From NCBI GenBank assembly GCA_002333095.1, contig DDBK01000006.1:8443-16048 (forward strand): a stretch of DNA of 7,606 nucleotides. Reading direction: 5' to 3'. Position 1 is the stretch's first letter; every line of letters starts with the position of its first letter. The notes under the pieces were generated by a model. The model was not told the origin of the DNA and made no database searches. It worked only from the letters and a program-made list of their open reading frames with translations. Shown in pieces: positions 1-7,348 of this stretch. The translations under genes were made by a program, and so were the position numbers. This stretch comes from Cellvibrionales bacterium UBA2034 (GTDB taxonomy: Bacteria; Pseudomonadota; Gammaproteobacteria; Pseudomonadales; UBA7239).

Positions 1-767
1 AGCAAGAAAATCATAACGGCAACATGCAACTGAAAAAACCACTGCGCAAACTCAGCAACACTTGCGTCCTTAATGCTTAATATAGCTAACAAGAGATCAT
101 CGGCGCTCTTATCAACCGCTTCGCCTATAACAACTGTCTTGTTATGAAGCACTGCAAGTGCAGACTGTTCCGTTAACTGTGATAACGCATAGCGGCTTGT
201 TACAGGCACTTCATCGCCATTCAGTACCGAAAAAAACGGCAGTAATGGAAAAAGCTTTTCCGAGGGCATCGCGCCATTTTCAATCTGTTCTCTAGCTATA
301 CGCCTGTCCGTTAAAAAAGACTGGAAGACAGCTAGGCTTTTTTTAATAGACTGCAATACATCAGGAGAAACAGCTACACCAACAGGGTTTGCATGCTCAA
401 ATAATGCGCTCATTCTGTAATTGGTCCAGAGCGTTTCGTGCAGCACGAGCTTAGCTTCAACTGCACTGCTTGATTTTAGCTGGTCAAGAAAAGCAATCAT
501 TGCAGTGGCGCTCACCGGATCATGCAAAAAGCGCTCCATTTCATCAGCAGGAACATCAACCCGGACAAATGCCTTGGCATCAATTGAATGGCTTTGGAGC
601 CTGACCCCAAGCCTGAACAGACTTCGATCCAGCCAGGTATTGCCCGGCTCCGCAATATAAGGGAGAGCCAATAAGGCAATAAAAAGAACCAGCAATAATA
701 ATCGGGCATCAAGAATAGCAGCTATATAGCGCCATCTATCATCATGAATGATTGCGCGCACCTTCAT
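1..767 (-). CDS. Membrane protein, possible divergent CHASE2-type sensor (3' end outside window)
   Basis: The frame is open from the ATG at 767 to the window edge, giving about 256 residues with no stop; the C-terminal part is missing. I do not recognise the gene with certainty. A short charged N-terminus is followed by a hydrophobic segment at about residues 21-37 (LLLLVLFIALLALPY), then about 200 mostly soluble residues, and a second hydrophobic stretch begins at the edge (HVAVMIFLL). The region after the first membrane segment (DRSLFRLGVRL, then FVRVDVP, then IAFLDQL) and the late KTVVIGEAVD stretch resemble the layout of extracytoplasmic CHASE2 sensor domains, which sit between an N-terminal helix and further helices ahead of a kinase, cyclase or EAL output. 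This is pattern resemblance only. The gene starts 31 bases after the ppiD stop, so co-transcription is likely. An in-frame stop lies just upstream, so 767 is the first ATG; its own ribosome site is weak (GGA, 9 bases upstream). Confidence 0.72.
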   Translation of the reverse strand, partial: MKVRAIIHDDRWRYIAAILDARLLLLVLFIALLALPYIAEPGNTWLDRSLFRLGVRLQSHSIDAKAFVRVDVPADEMERFLHDPVSATAMIAFLDQLKSSSAVEAKLVLHETLWTNYRMSALFEHANPVGVAVSPDVLQSIKKSLAVFQSFLTDRRIAREQIENGAMPSEKLFPLLPFFSVLNGDEVPVTSRYALSQLTEQSALAVLHNKTVVIGEAVDKSADDLLLAILSIKDASVAEFAQWFFQLHVAVMIFL

Positions 768-781
768 GAGATCAATTCCAT
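764..781 (-). other. Five-codon mini-ORF overlapping the next start (ATGA)
   Basis: ATG GAA TTG ATC TCA TGA (MELIS) is preceded by AAGGG four bases before its ATG, which is a better ribosome site than that of the following long gene. Its stop codon overlaps the ATG of the long gene as ATGA. This arrangement fits translational coupling or reinitiation onto the membrane-protein gene. It could also be chance, since a five-codon frame is easily formed at random. Confidence 0.35.
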
Positions 782-798
782 GTTGCCCTTATTTATAA

Positions 799-2712
799 TC
801 AGTTTTTTGCCTCGGCACTATCGGCATTATTTTTTTGCAGGACAATTTTTGCTGATTGCCGCAGCTGCTGCTCATAAAGCGAAAACTCTACATTGCCAGT
901 AGAAGAGTCAAGTTTTTGTTGCAGAGCCTTGTATTCCTCACCGCTCTTGTCCAGTTGCACATCATTCACTTCCGCAAGCTGCAAAATGGCATAATCGCCT
1001 TTCGCCAACAGAACAGAATCAACAGATATAGAATTATTTGCAGGCATTCCCAGCTTAAATGAGGTTGCCAGCAGATCGGCATCAACATCTTTTGCTGTCC
1101 GTGATTTAGCCTTGACAGAAACAAGTGCCAGTTTTTCTTCATCTGCAATACTTTTTAGAGCTACACCTGATTGCACTTTCTTTTTAATAGCCTCAGCTTT
1201 GTCTCTAATTACAGTCGCCGCTTGCTCCGTCTTGATTTTGCCTACGATCTCACTTTTAGCATCGACAAGCTCGCGGGGCCTGGATATCTCATGGTTGCTC
1301 ACCCGAAGTACGACAGCCCTGTCTGCGGACAATTCTATTGCCTGACTGTTTTTTCCGGAATCAATCAGATCGCTTGAAAATGCCGCATCAATCACCTTTT
1401 GTTGGCCGGCAATACCCGCTCCACCTCTACGGCCAAATGCAGTTGTTTTCTGGACACTCATCCCCAGCTCAGATGCCGGGCCAGCCAAATCGCCAGCGCT
1501 GTAGGTACTTTCTGCAAGTTGATCAAGTTTTTCAGCGTAAATGGCGCTGGCTTTTGCTTGCTTCAATTGCTTCTCGATATCTGCTTTTCGCTCCTCGTAG
1601 GATGGAAATGCCGTATCTCTTTTCTCCAGCAATTGAATTATGTGATAACCGAATTCAGTCTTCACGGGCTCCGAGATATCACCCGGGGCAGCAAGAGATG
1701 CCACTGCCGCTTCAAATTCCGGCACAAACGTCTCACCTTTGGTAAACCCTACGTCGCCGCCTTGGCCAGCAGACTCTTTGTCATTGGAATACTGTTTTGC
1801 GAGAGATGCAAAATTATCCTTATTAACCTGCATCCTGATTTTTTCAATCTGGGTCTTTTCTGAACCATCGGGTCTGGTCTCTATCAGAATATGCGCAGCC
1901 CGGCGTTCAGTAGACGGCTTGAAACTGGCCGCTTCCTGGTCATAACTGGCACGAATATCCTGCTCTTCCAACTGAATGCTTTTTTGTAAGTCATTTTTAT
2001 TAAGATCCAGATATTCAATGCTGACTTTTTCTTCCGTCATGAACTCATTGCTGTGATCTTTATAGTACTGCTCAATAGCCTGCTCATCAGGATTTATGCC
2101 ATCCATCACATTCTGTACAGGAAGCTGTATATAGTCGAAGCTGCGTGTTTGCCCGGCAAGAGCGGCTGCAGAATCCACCTGGGCGCTGGTAACAAATGCC
2201 GTTCCTGCAATACCCTGTTGCAATTGGTCCAGCGCCATCTGCTCCTGCAGTTGCACACGATACATAGTAGGCGTAATTCCAAAACTGCGTAATTTTTCCT
2301 TATAGTAATCGACACTAAATCCCTTTCCGTCTTCCCTGAACGTCGGATCCTGGACAATCTCACGATCAAGCGTTTCCGGCCCAACCGTCATATTCATGCT
2401 GTCAGCCTGACCCTGCAATAATTTGCGGCTGATAATTGAATCCAGGGCAGGTTCGCGCAACATCTGGTCATTAAGAAATGCAGGGTCAACCTTGCCGCCC
2501 AGCATCTGTATGTAGCGCTGCCGCATAACCTTGGTGGTCTGTGCGATCTCCGGCTCTGTAATCTCTTCTCCGTTTACTGTAGCCACAGGCTGTGCCTGAC
2601 CGCTACGCTCAAACAGACTCTCCACACCCCATAACGCAAATACCGCGCAGAAAAACCCTACGATTACAGTAGCAAAAACGCCCTTCATTTTTTCACGGAT
2701 GAGCTCCAGCAT
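799..2712 (-). CDS. ppiD: Peptidyl-prolyl cis-trans isomerase D (SurA/PpiD-family periplasmic chaperone)
   Basis: This 637-residue protein matches the usual PpiD length (E. coli about 620). A short cytoplasmic tail (MLELIREKMKG) and one membrane helix at about residues 11-31 anchor it in the inner membrane with the bulk in the periplasm. Residues about 35-260 form the SurA/PpiD-like N-terminal chaperone region, starting with the conserved VNGEEI. A parvulin domain lies at about 270-365, with AAHILIE (His274), QGGDVGF (317-323), FVPEF (329-333) and FGYHII (His357). A helical C-terminal region follows. PpiD is known to act near the Sec translocon and help newly exported outer-membrane proteins fold. 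The ATG at 2712 has GGGG six bases upstream. The gene lies behind hupB, as in Pseudomonas and E. coli, but a terminator separates them, so ppiD needs its own promoter or read-through; I see no convincing -35/-10 pair in the short gap. Unlike E. coli PpiD, the active-site residues look complete. Confidence 0.95.
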   Translation of the reverse strand: MLELIREKMKGVFATVIVGFFCAVFALWGVESLFERSGQAQPVATVNGEEITEPEIAQTTKVMRQRYIQMLGGKVDPAFLNDQMLREPALDSIISRKLLQGQADSMNMTVGPETLDREIVQDPTFREDGKGFSVDYYKEKLRSFGITPTMYRVQLQEQMALDQLQQGIAGTAFVTSAQVDSAAALAGQTRSFDYIQLPVQNVMDGINPDEQAIEQYYKDHSNEFMTEEKVSIEYLDLNKNDLQKSIQLEEQDIRASYDQEAASFKPSTERRAAHILIETRPDGSEKTQIEKIRMQVNKDNFASLAKQYSNDKESAGQGGDVGFTKGETFVPEFEAAVASLAAPGDISEPVKTEFGYHIIQLLEKRDTAFPSYEERKADIEKQLKQAKASAIYAEKLDQLAESTYSAGDLAGPASELGMSVQKTTAFGRRGGAGIAGQQKVIDAAFSSDLIDSGKNSQAIELSADRAVVLRVSNHEISRPRELVDAKSEIVGKIKTEQAATVIRDKAEAIKKKVQSGVALKSIADEEKLALVSVKAKSRTAKDVDADLLATSFKLGMPANNSISVDSVLLAKGDYAILQLAEVNDVQLDKSGEEYKALQQKLDSSTGNVEFSLYEQQLRQSAKIVLQKNNADSAEAKN

Positions 2713-2789
2713 GCATACCCCACGATTTACATTGTTTTTCTGAGTCCATTGCAGGCTCTTACAAGCCTTCTTCAGGCACGCATCTTAAC

Positions 2790-2817
2790 AAAAAAAGGCG
2801 CATCAAGATGCGCCTTT
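2790..2817 (-). terminator. Intrinsic terminator downstream of hupB
   Basis: Read on the minus strand, a near-perfect stem of AAAGGCGCATC and GATGCGCCTTT closes over a very short loop and runs into seven T residues (2796-2790). It lies about 50 bases past the hupB stop and should end hupB transcripts before ppiD. On the plus strand only three T residues follow the stem, so it is mainly a minus-strand terminator. Confidence 0.9.
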
Positions 2818-2822
2818 CAGGG

Positions 2823-2849
2823 AAATCCCGCTACGATATAACGGGATTT
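2823..2849 (-). repeat. Inverted repeat (hairpin) in the hupB 3' untranslated region
   Basis: AAATCCCG and CGGGATTT form a perfect 8-base stem around an 11-base loop, 16 bases past the hupB stop and just before the terminator hairpin. It has no T-tract of its own. A role in protecting the abundant hupB message from 3' exonucleases is possible but inferred. Confidence 0.6.
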
Positions 2850-2865
2850 GATGATCGAGTTGCTA

Positions 2866-3138
2866 TCAGTTCAAAGCATCTTTCAACGCTTTGCCAGGCT
2901 TGAAGCCAGGCTGTTTTGATGCCTTGATTTCAATAGATTCACCAGTTTTTGGATTACGGCCTGTACGTGCGGCACGTTCTTTGACAGCAAATGTACCAAA
3001 ACCCACCAGCGTTACCTGGTCATTGTTTTTCAGCGCGTGCGTGATGCTTTCAATTACAGCATCAAGAGCGCGGCCAGCTGAAGCCTTAGGCAGATCAGCA
3101 GCGGTAGCAATAGCGTCAATCAAGTCAGTTTTATTCAC
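2866..3138 (-). CDS. hupB: DNA-binding protein HU-beta
   Basis: The 90-residue product has the standard HU length and fold. Helices at about 3-37 form the dimer body ([10 protein letters not shown] at the N-terminus). The family signature [21 protein letters not shown] spans 46-66 and forms the DNA-grasping arm with the intercalating proline (Pro63). The C-terminal helix ends in [11 protein letters not shown] binds DNA without sequence preference, bends it and compacts the nucleoid. Placement directly after lon is the usual position of the beta subunit gene in gammaproteobacteria. The start codon is GTG, with a strong AAGGGG ribosome site six bases upstream, so the start is well fixed despite the unusual codon. 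Transcription is expected from the promoter at 3281-3309, perhaps with read-through from lon, and ends at the terminator at 2790-2817. Confidence 0.97.
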   Translation of the reverse strand: MNKTDLIDAIATAADLPKASAGRALDAVIESITHALKNNDQVTLVGFGTFAVKERAARTGRNPKTGESIEIKASKQPGFKPGKALKDALN

Positions 3139-3144
3139 GGAGAA

Positions 3145-3150
3145 CCCCTT
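3145..3150 (-). promoter_or_regulatory. Ribosome binding site fixing the GTG start of hupB
   Basis: AAGGGG lies six bases upstream of the GTG codon. No in-frame ATG sits near it, and the protein from GTG begins exactly as other HU proteins do (MNKTDLI). Confidence 0.75.
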
Positions 3151-3189
3151 GGATTATGTTCCATTAAATGAGATCAATCTTATTCGGTG

Positions 3190-3208
3190 GGCCTGCTTGG
3201 CACCGGCC
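3190..3208 (-). other. Imperfect hairpin in the hupB leader
   Basis: On the minus strand GGCC-GG-TGC-CAA-GCA-GGCC can fold with a four-pair outer stem, a two-base bulge and a three-pair inner stem. It lies inside the roughly 135-base leader between the predicted hupB promoter and its ribosome site. The loop is very small and no regulatory family is recognised, so it may be incidental. Confidence 0.25.
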
Positions 3209-3280
3209 TATTCGCTCGAGAACCCTTTCCTGCTGCCTGTAGCAATAAAACGCTAACCCAGCCAGTACGCGAGGGCAGGA

Positions 3281-3309
3281 TTTATACTCCTGCATCCCCA
3301 GAGGGTCAA
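3281..3309 (-). promoter_or_regulatory. Sigma-70 promoter of hupB
   Basis: TTGACC (3309-3304, five of six matches to the -35 consensus) and TATAAA (3286-3281, five of six to the -10) are separated by exactly 17 bases. Transcription would start near 3274, giving a leader of about 135 bases. A-rich DNA lies just upstream. This is the best promoter match in the window. Confidence 0.75.
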
Positions 3310-3315
3310 GCTTAC

Positions 3316-3344
3316 TAGCGCATTTTGGGGCTTTTTTGGCGCTA
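3316..3344 (-). repeat. Inverted repeat with two phased A-tracts between lon and hupB
   Basis: TAGCGC and GCGCTA flank a 17-base spacer that, on the minus strand, contains a six-A run (3337-3332) and a four-A run (3326-3323) whose centres are 10 bases apart. No T-tract follows, so it is not a standard intrinsic terminator for lon. Its position, roughly -42 to -70 relative to the predicted hupB start, could favour DNA curvature or an UP-element-like effect. Confidence 0.4.
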
Positions 3345-3362
3345 TTGCTGATGCCGGTCGCC

Positions 3363-5768
3363 CTAATGTGTGCTTATGCGGCCGATATTGTCCTTGTCTG
3401 CCGGCTTGTCTTCCTGTGAAAGGCCAAGGTATTGCTCATCAGACAAAGGCTCAGGCATGTGCAGTAAGGCTATTTCCAGCACATCATCAATCCATTTCAC
3501 TGGCTTGATCAACAACTCTTGTTTGATGTTGTCCGGTATCTCCTTCAAGTCACGTTCATTTTCCTGGGGGATAATCACCGTGCGGATTCCTCCGCGATGA
3601 GCGGCCAACAACTTTTCCTTGAGTCCACCAATGGGCAATACCTGTCCGCGCAGTGTAATTTCGCCTGTCATAGCCACATCGGAGCGCACTGGGATATTGG
3701 TCAGCACTGACACCAGCGCTGTACACATCGCCACACCGGCACTGGGTCCATCTTTGGGTGTTGCACCTTCTGGCACATGGATATGCAAGTCAAATTTTTC
3801 GTGAAAGTTGGCAGGAATGCCCAGCACTTGCGACCGGCTACGCACCACAGTTAATGCAGCCTGGATGGATTCCTGCATCACGTCGCCCAGCGAACCTGTC
3901 TTGACGATAGCGCCTTTGCCTTTTACCGCAGCGGCCTCGATAGTCAACAGCTCACCACCTACTTGTGTCCAGGCAAGCCCGGTTACCTGCCCCACTTTGC
4001 TCTCTTCTTCAGCGCGTCCATAATTGAACTTGCGAACACCAGAAAAGGCCTCAAGGTTATCTGCATTAATAACCACTACTGATGTTTTGCTGCCTTTTAT
4101 TCTGGGATTGGCTTTCACTACCTTCCTGCATATCTTGGCAATTTCACGCTCAAGCCCACGCACACCGGCTTCTCGCGTATAAAAACGTACAACATCGCGA
4201 ATCGCGTCTTCGGTGATATCGCATTCCTTTTCGCTCAAACCGTTTTGCTTGAATTGTTTGGGAATCAGGTAGCGTTTCGCTATGTTCAGCTTCTCATCTT
4301 CTGTGTATCCGGGAATACGAATAATTTCCATGCGATCCAGAAGTGGACCAGGGATATTCATCGAATTGGACGTACAGATAAACATGACATTGGAAAGGTC
4401 GTAATCGACTTCAAGATAATGATCGTTAAATGTGTTGTTCTGTTCCGGGTCAAGCACCTCTAACAAAGCAGATGCTGGGTCACCACGATGATCCATGCCT
4501 ATCTTGTCAATTTCATCAAACAGAAACAGCGGGTTATTGACACCCACTTTTGCCAGTTTTTGCAGTAATTTTCCGGGCATTGATCCAATATATGTGCGTC
4601 GATGCCCCCGGATTTCAGCCTCATCACGAACACCACCCAACGCCATCCGAACAAACTTGCGATTGGTAGCGCGTGCAATAGATTCACCTAGCGATGTTTT
4701 ACCTACGCCTGGCGGGCCAACCAGACATAATACCGGCCCGCGCAATGTCTTGACCCTCTGCTGCACAGCAAGGTATTCAAGAATGCGTTCCTTTACTTCA
4801 TCCAGGCCATAGTGATCACGATTGAGAATTTCTTCCGCTCGCTTGAGATCATGGCGCAAACGGGTCTGTTTACGCCATGGCATCGATGTCATCCAGTCGA
4901 TAAAGCTACGCACAACCGAGGCCTCTGCTGACATCGGAGACATCATTTTCAACTTGCCGAATTCACGGCGAACCTTTTCTTCTGCCTCTGCCGGCATTTT
5001 TGCATCGACAATTTTCTTCTCGATATCATCGGATTCATTGCCTGCATCCGCATTGCCGAGTTCTTTCTGGATCGCTTTCATCTGCTCGTTAAGGTAATAC
5101 TCACGCTGGCTACGCTCCATCTGCTTTTTAACGCGTCCGCGAATGCGTTTTTCCACCTGAAAGAGATCAATTTCTGCTTCCAGTACACCCAGCAAGTGTT
5201 CAAGGCGGGCAGATGGATCCGCCATTTCCAGAATTACCTGCTTCTGTGCCAGATCCAGTGGCATATGCGTGGCAATTGCATCAGTCAACCTGCCAGGTTC
5301 CTCTATCGCCGCCAGCGAACCGATGACTTCATTAGGAATTTTTTTACTGAGAGTGACGTATTCCTCAAACTGTTTCATCAATGTGGAAACAAGCGCTTCG
5401 GATTCATGAGGCACCCACACACTGTCTGGAAGTTTCTCTATCAACGCGGAAAAATGTTCGTCCCTGTCAAACAGTTGCCTGATTTCTGCGCGAGCGCCCC
5501 CTTCAACCAGCACCTTGACCGTTCCATCAGGCAGCTTGAGTAATTGCAGCACAGTGGCAACTGTGCCCACACTGTAAATATCATCTGCAGCAGGTTCATC
5601 ATCCGAGGCATTGCGCTGGGCCACCAACAAGATCTGCTTGTCGGTGGTCATAGCATGCTCAAGCGCCCGTATGGATTTGTCGCGCCCGACAAAAAGGGGG
5701 ATGACCATATGGGGATACACCACAACATCCCGCAGTGGCAACAGCGGCAATTCAAGTAGCTGACTCAT
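3363..5768 (-). CDS. lon: ATP-dependent endopeptidase La (Lon protease)
   Basis: The product is 801 residues, close to other gammaproteobacterial Lon proteins (E. coli 784). In order: the N-terminal substrate-binding LON domain (about 5-195, opening with [23 protein letters not shown]), a long helical linker (200-290), the AAA+ module with Walker A GPPGVGKT (351-358), Walker B FLFDEIDK (Asp418, Glu419) and arginine finger in LDRMEII (Arg479), and the C-terminal protease domain with the Ser-Lys dyad Ser676 (KDGPSAG) and Lys719 (GGLKEK). It is a homohexameric cytosolic protease for misfolded and short-lived regulatory proteins. I chose the ATG at 5768 because the family N-terminus begins there and GGGGG lies four bases upstream; the frame extends to a TTG at 5810, but those 14 extra residues do not look Lon-like. 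The gene has its own upstream gap after the clpX terminator. No clear intrinsic terminator follows it. Confidence 0.98.
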   Translation of the reverse strand: MSQLLELPLLPLRDVVVYPHMVIPLFVGRDKSIRALEHAMTTDKQILLVAQRNASDDEPAADDIYSVGTVATVLQLLKLPDGTVKVLVEGGARAEIRQLFDRDEHFSALIEKLPDSVWVPHESEALVSTLMKQFEEYVTLSKKIPNEVIGSLAAIEEPGRLTDAIATHMPLDLAQKQVILEMADPSARLEHLLGVLEAEIDLFQVEKRIRGRVKKQMERSQREYYLNEQMKAIQKELGNADAGNESDDIEKKIVDAKMPAEAEEKVRREFGKLKMMSPMSAEASVVRSFIDWMTSMPWRKQTRLRHDLKRAEEILNRDHYGLDEVKERILEYLAVQQRVKTLRGPVLCLVGPPGVGKTSLGESIARATNRKFVRMALGGVRDEAEIRGHRRTYIGSMPGKLLQKLAKVGVNNPLFLFDEIDKIGMDHRGDPASALLEVLDPEQNNTFNDHYLEVDYDLSNVMFICTSNSMNIPGPLLDRMEIIRIPGYTEDEKLNIAKRYLIPKQFKQNGLSEKECDITEDAIRDVVRFYTREAGVRGLEREIAKICRKVVKANPRIKGSKTSVVVINADNLEAFSGVRKFNYGRAEEESKVGQVTGLAWTQVGGELLTIEAAAVKGKGAIVKTGSLGDVMQESIQAALTVVRSRSQVLGIPANFHEKFDLHIHVPEGATPKDGPSAGVAMCTALVSVLTNIPVRSDVAMTGEITLRGQVLPIGGLKEKLLAAHRGGIRTVIIPQENERDLKEIPDNIKQELLIKPVKWIDDVLEIALLHMPEPLSDEQYLGLSQEDKPADKDNIGRISTH

Positions 5769-5826
5769 CAAACCCCCGGGAGACCATAGGTTGTAAAGTA
5801 AAAGCACCAAAAAGAATTCACATCCC

Positions 5827-5836
5827 AGTCTAGACT
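5827..5836. repeat. Perfect 10-base palindrome upstream of lon
   Basis: AGTCTAGACT is fully self-complementary and lies about 60 bases before the lon start, within the presumed leader or promoter region. It could be a protein-binding half-site pair, but no known operator is recognised and a single 10-base palindrome may be chance. Confidence 0.25.
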
Positions 5837-5904
5837 ACAGACAAATGCCAGTCATGTCCTGTACTGTTTGGCAATTCTGACCACACCTCCGGCCTGCTAT
5901 TAAT

Positions 5905-5930
5905 CTCTGGGCGATCGGTAGAATATCAAG
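5905..5930 (-). promoter_or_regulatory. Weak candidate heat-shock (sigma-32) promoter of lon
   Basis: CTTGATA (5930-5924) resembles the sigma-32 -35 element CTTGAAA, and GCCCAGAG (5912-5905) partly resembles the -10 element CCCCATNT with an 11-base spacer. E. coli lon has a sigma-32 promoter in the equivalent place. The -10 match is poor, and no better sigma-70 pair was found in this gap. Confidence 0.25.
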
Positions 5931-5951
5931 GCCAACCCTGGCAATTCAGAC

Positions 5952-5983
5952 AAAAAAAAAGGCGACCCCTATTCAGGATCGCC
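5952..5983 (-). terminator. Intrinsic terminator downstream of clpX
   Basis: On the minus strand GGCGATCC, a seven-base loop and GGGTCGCC make an 8-pair stem with one G-U pair, followed directly by nine T residues. It begins 23 bases after the clpX stop and separates the clpP-clpX unit from lon. Confidence 0.92.
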
Positions 5984-6006
5984 TCTCCAGCTTTCTATTC
6001 ACTGCC

Positions 6007-7290
6007 CTATTCGTCAGACGCCGCTTTGCTCATCACTGGGGGCTCAACTGTCTGGTATACCAGTAGCGGCTCGGAATCACCACGAATGACCGGCTCATCA
6101 ATCACCACTTTGCGCACATTAGGCTCGGAAGGGACTTTGTACATGGTGTCCAGCAACACATTCTCAAGAATGGAGCGCAGTCCCCTGGCACCCGTCTTAC
6201 GCTCCATAGCTTTCTTGGCTACAGCGCGCAGAGCATCTTCACGGAAATCGATTTCAACATTTTCCATTTCAAACAATTTGGAATACTGCTTGGTCAGTGC
6301 ATTCCGCGGCTCTGTCAGTATCCGGATCAACGCCTCCTCATCCAGTTCTTCCAATGTTGCGATAATAGGCAAGCGGCCAACAAATTCCGGGATCAAGCCA
6401 TAGCGCACCAGATCTTCCGGCTCCAGCTCTTTCAGGGATTCACCAATATTTCTGGTGTTATCCTTGCTTTTCACTTCCGCGCTGAAACCAATGCCACCTT
6501 TTTCAGAGCGGTCACGAATCACTTTGTCCAGACCGGCAAATGCGCCTCCACAAATGAACAGGATATTACGCGTATCGACCTGCAAGAATTCCTGTTGCGG
6601 GTGTTTGCGACCACCTTGTGGCGGAACAGACGCAACGGTACCTTCAATCAGTTTCAGCAATGCCTGCTGTACACCCTCACCCGATACATCGCGTGTGATG
6701 GAAGGGTTATCAGATTTGCGGGAAATCTTGTCAATTTCATCAATATAGACAATACCAATCTGCGCCTTGTCTACATCGTAATCGCATTTCTGCAGCAACT
6801 TCTGGATGATGTTCTCGACATCCTCACCCACATAACCAGCTTCTGTCAGTGTGGTGGCGTCTGCAATGGTGAACGGCACATCGAGCAAACGCGCCAGGGT
6901 TTCTGCCAACAGCGTCTTGCCGCTGCCGGTTGGACCGACCATGAGTATATTGCTCTTGCCTAGCTCAACGTCGCCGTCTTTCTTGCCGCCACTTGCCCGC
7001 AAACGCTTGTAATGGTTATACACGGCAACAGCCAGAATTTTCTTGGCCTTTTGTTGGCCAATCACGTACTGGTCAAGAATTTCCTTGATCTCTTGCGGGC
7101 TGGGCAGCTTTTCACCACCAGATTCAGCAGCGCTTTCCTGGATTTCTTCACGGATGATGTCGTTGCAGAGGTCAACACACTCGTCACAGATAAATACCGA
7201 CGGACCGGCAATCAGCTTTTTGACTTCGTGCTGACTCTTACCGCAGAACGAGCAGTACAACAATTTACTGTCGTCGCTGTTTTTGGCCAT
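6007..7290 (-). CDS. clpX: ATP-dependent Clp protease ATP-binding subunit ClpX
   Basis: The 427-residue protein is close to E. coli ClpX (424). The N-terminal zinc-binding domain has Cys13, Cys16, Cys35 and Cys38 ([15 protein letters not shown]) and binds adaptors and some substrates. The AAA+ module follows: Walker A GPTGSGKT (119-126), pore loop GYVG (152-155), Walker B YIDEIDK (Asp184, Glu185), the RKH pore loop (228-230), the IGF loop that docks onto ClpP (267-269) and sensor-2 arginine in GARGLR (Arg369). All key residues are present. It forms a hexameric unfoldase that recognises tags such as ssrA and threads proteins into ClpP. The ATG has GGAG seven bases upstream. It lies 58 bases behind clpP with no terminator between, so the two are probably co-transcribed, and it is closed by its own terminator. 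Confidence 0.98.
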   Translation of the reverse strand: MAKNSDDSKLLYCSFCGKSQHEVKKLIAGPSVFICDECVDLCNDIIREEIQESAAESGGEKLPSPQEIKEILDQYVIGQQKAKKILAVAVYNHYKRLRASGGKKDGDVELGKSNILMVGPTGSGKTLLAETLARLLDVPFTIADATTLTEAGYVGEDVENIIQKLLQKCDYDVDKAQIGIVYIDEIDKISRKSDNPSITRDVSGEGVQQALLKLIEGTVASVPPQGGRKHPQQEFLQVDTRNILFICGGAFAGLDKVIRDRSEKGGIGFSAEVKSKDNTRNIGESLKELEPEDLVRYGLIPEFVGRLPIIATLEELDEEALIRILTEPRNALTKQYSKLFEMENVEIDFREDALRAVAKKAMERKTGARGLRSILENVLLDTMYKVPSEPNVRKVVIDEPVIRGDSEPLLVYQTVEPPVMSKAASDE

Positions 7291-7348
7291 ATTGATTCTC
7301 CACCAACCCTTTTTTCAGATAGCTTTCTGAATGATAACAGCGATATGA

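Noticed and set aside
512..712. 66-codon minus-strand frame beginning MMPDYYCW
   Set aside because: It lies inside the longer open frame from 767, which has a sensible start after ppiD, a membrane helix and continuous coding character; the short frame is a shadow.
1338..1863. Plus-strand frames of 135 and 154 codons opposite ppiD
   Set aside because: They are antisense to a well-supported ppiD and have no recognisable domain; they look like chance frames.
2713..2789. Promoter for ppiD (TTGTAA or TGCAAT with TGTAAA)
   Set aside because: Possible pairs match the consensus in only about half the positions or have poor spacing, so none is reported as a feature.
3316..3344. Intrinsic terminator for lon
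   Set aside because: The TAGCGC/GCGCTA stem has a 17-base loop and no T-tract on the minus strand, so it does not meet the standard terminator form.
5769..5810. Longer Lon reading frame starting at a TTG (5810)
   Set aside because: The 14 extra residues (MVLLLYNLWSPGGL) do not fit the Lon N-terminus, TTG is a poor start, and the ATG at 5768 has a G-rich site upstream and begins the family sequence.
7291..7348. Promoter or terminator between clpP and clpX
   Set aside because: No -35/-10 pair or stem with T-tract is visible in these 58 bases; co-transcription is the simpler reading.
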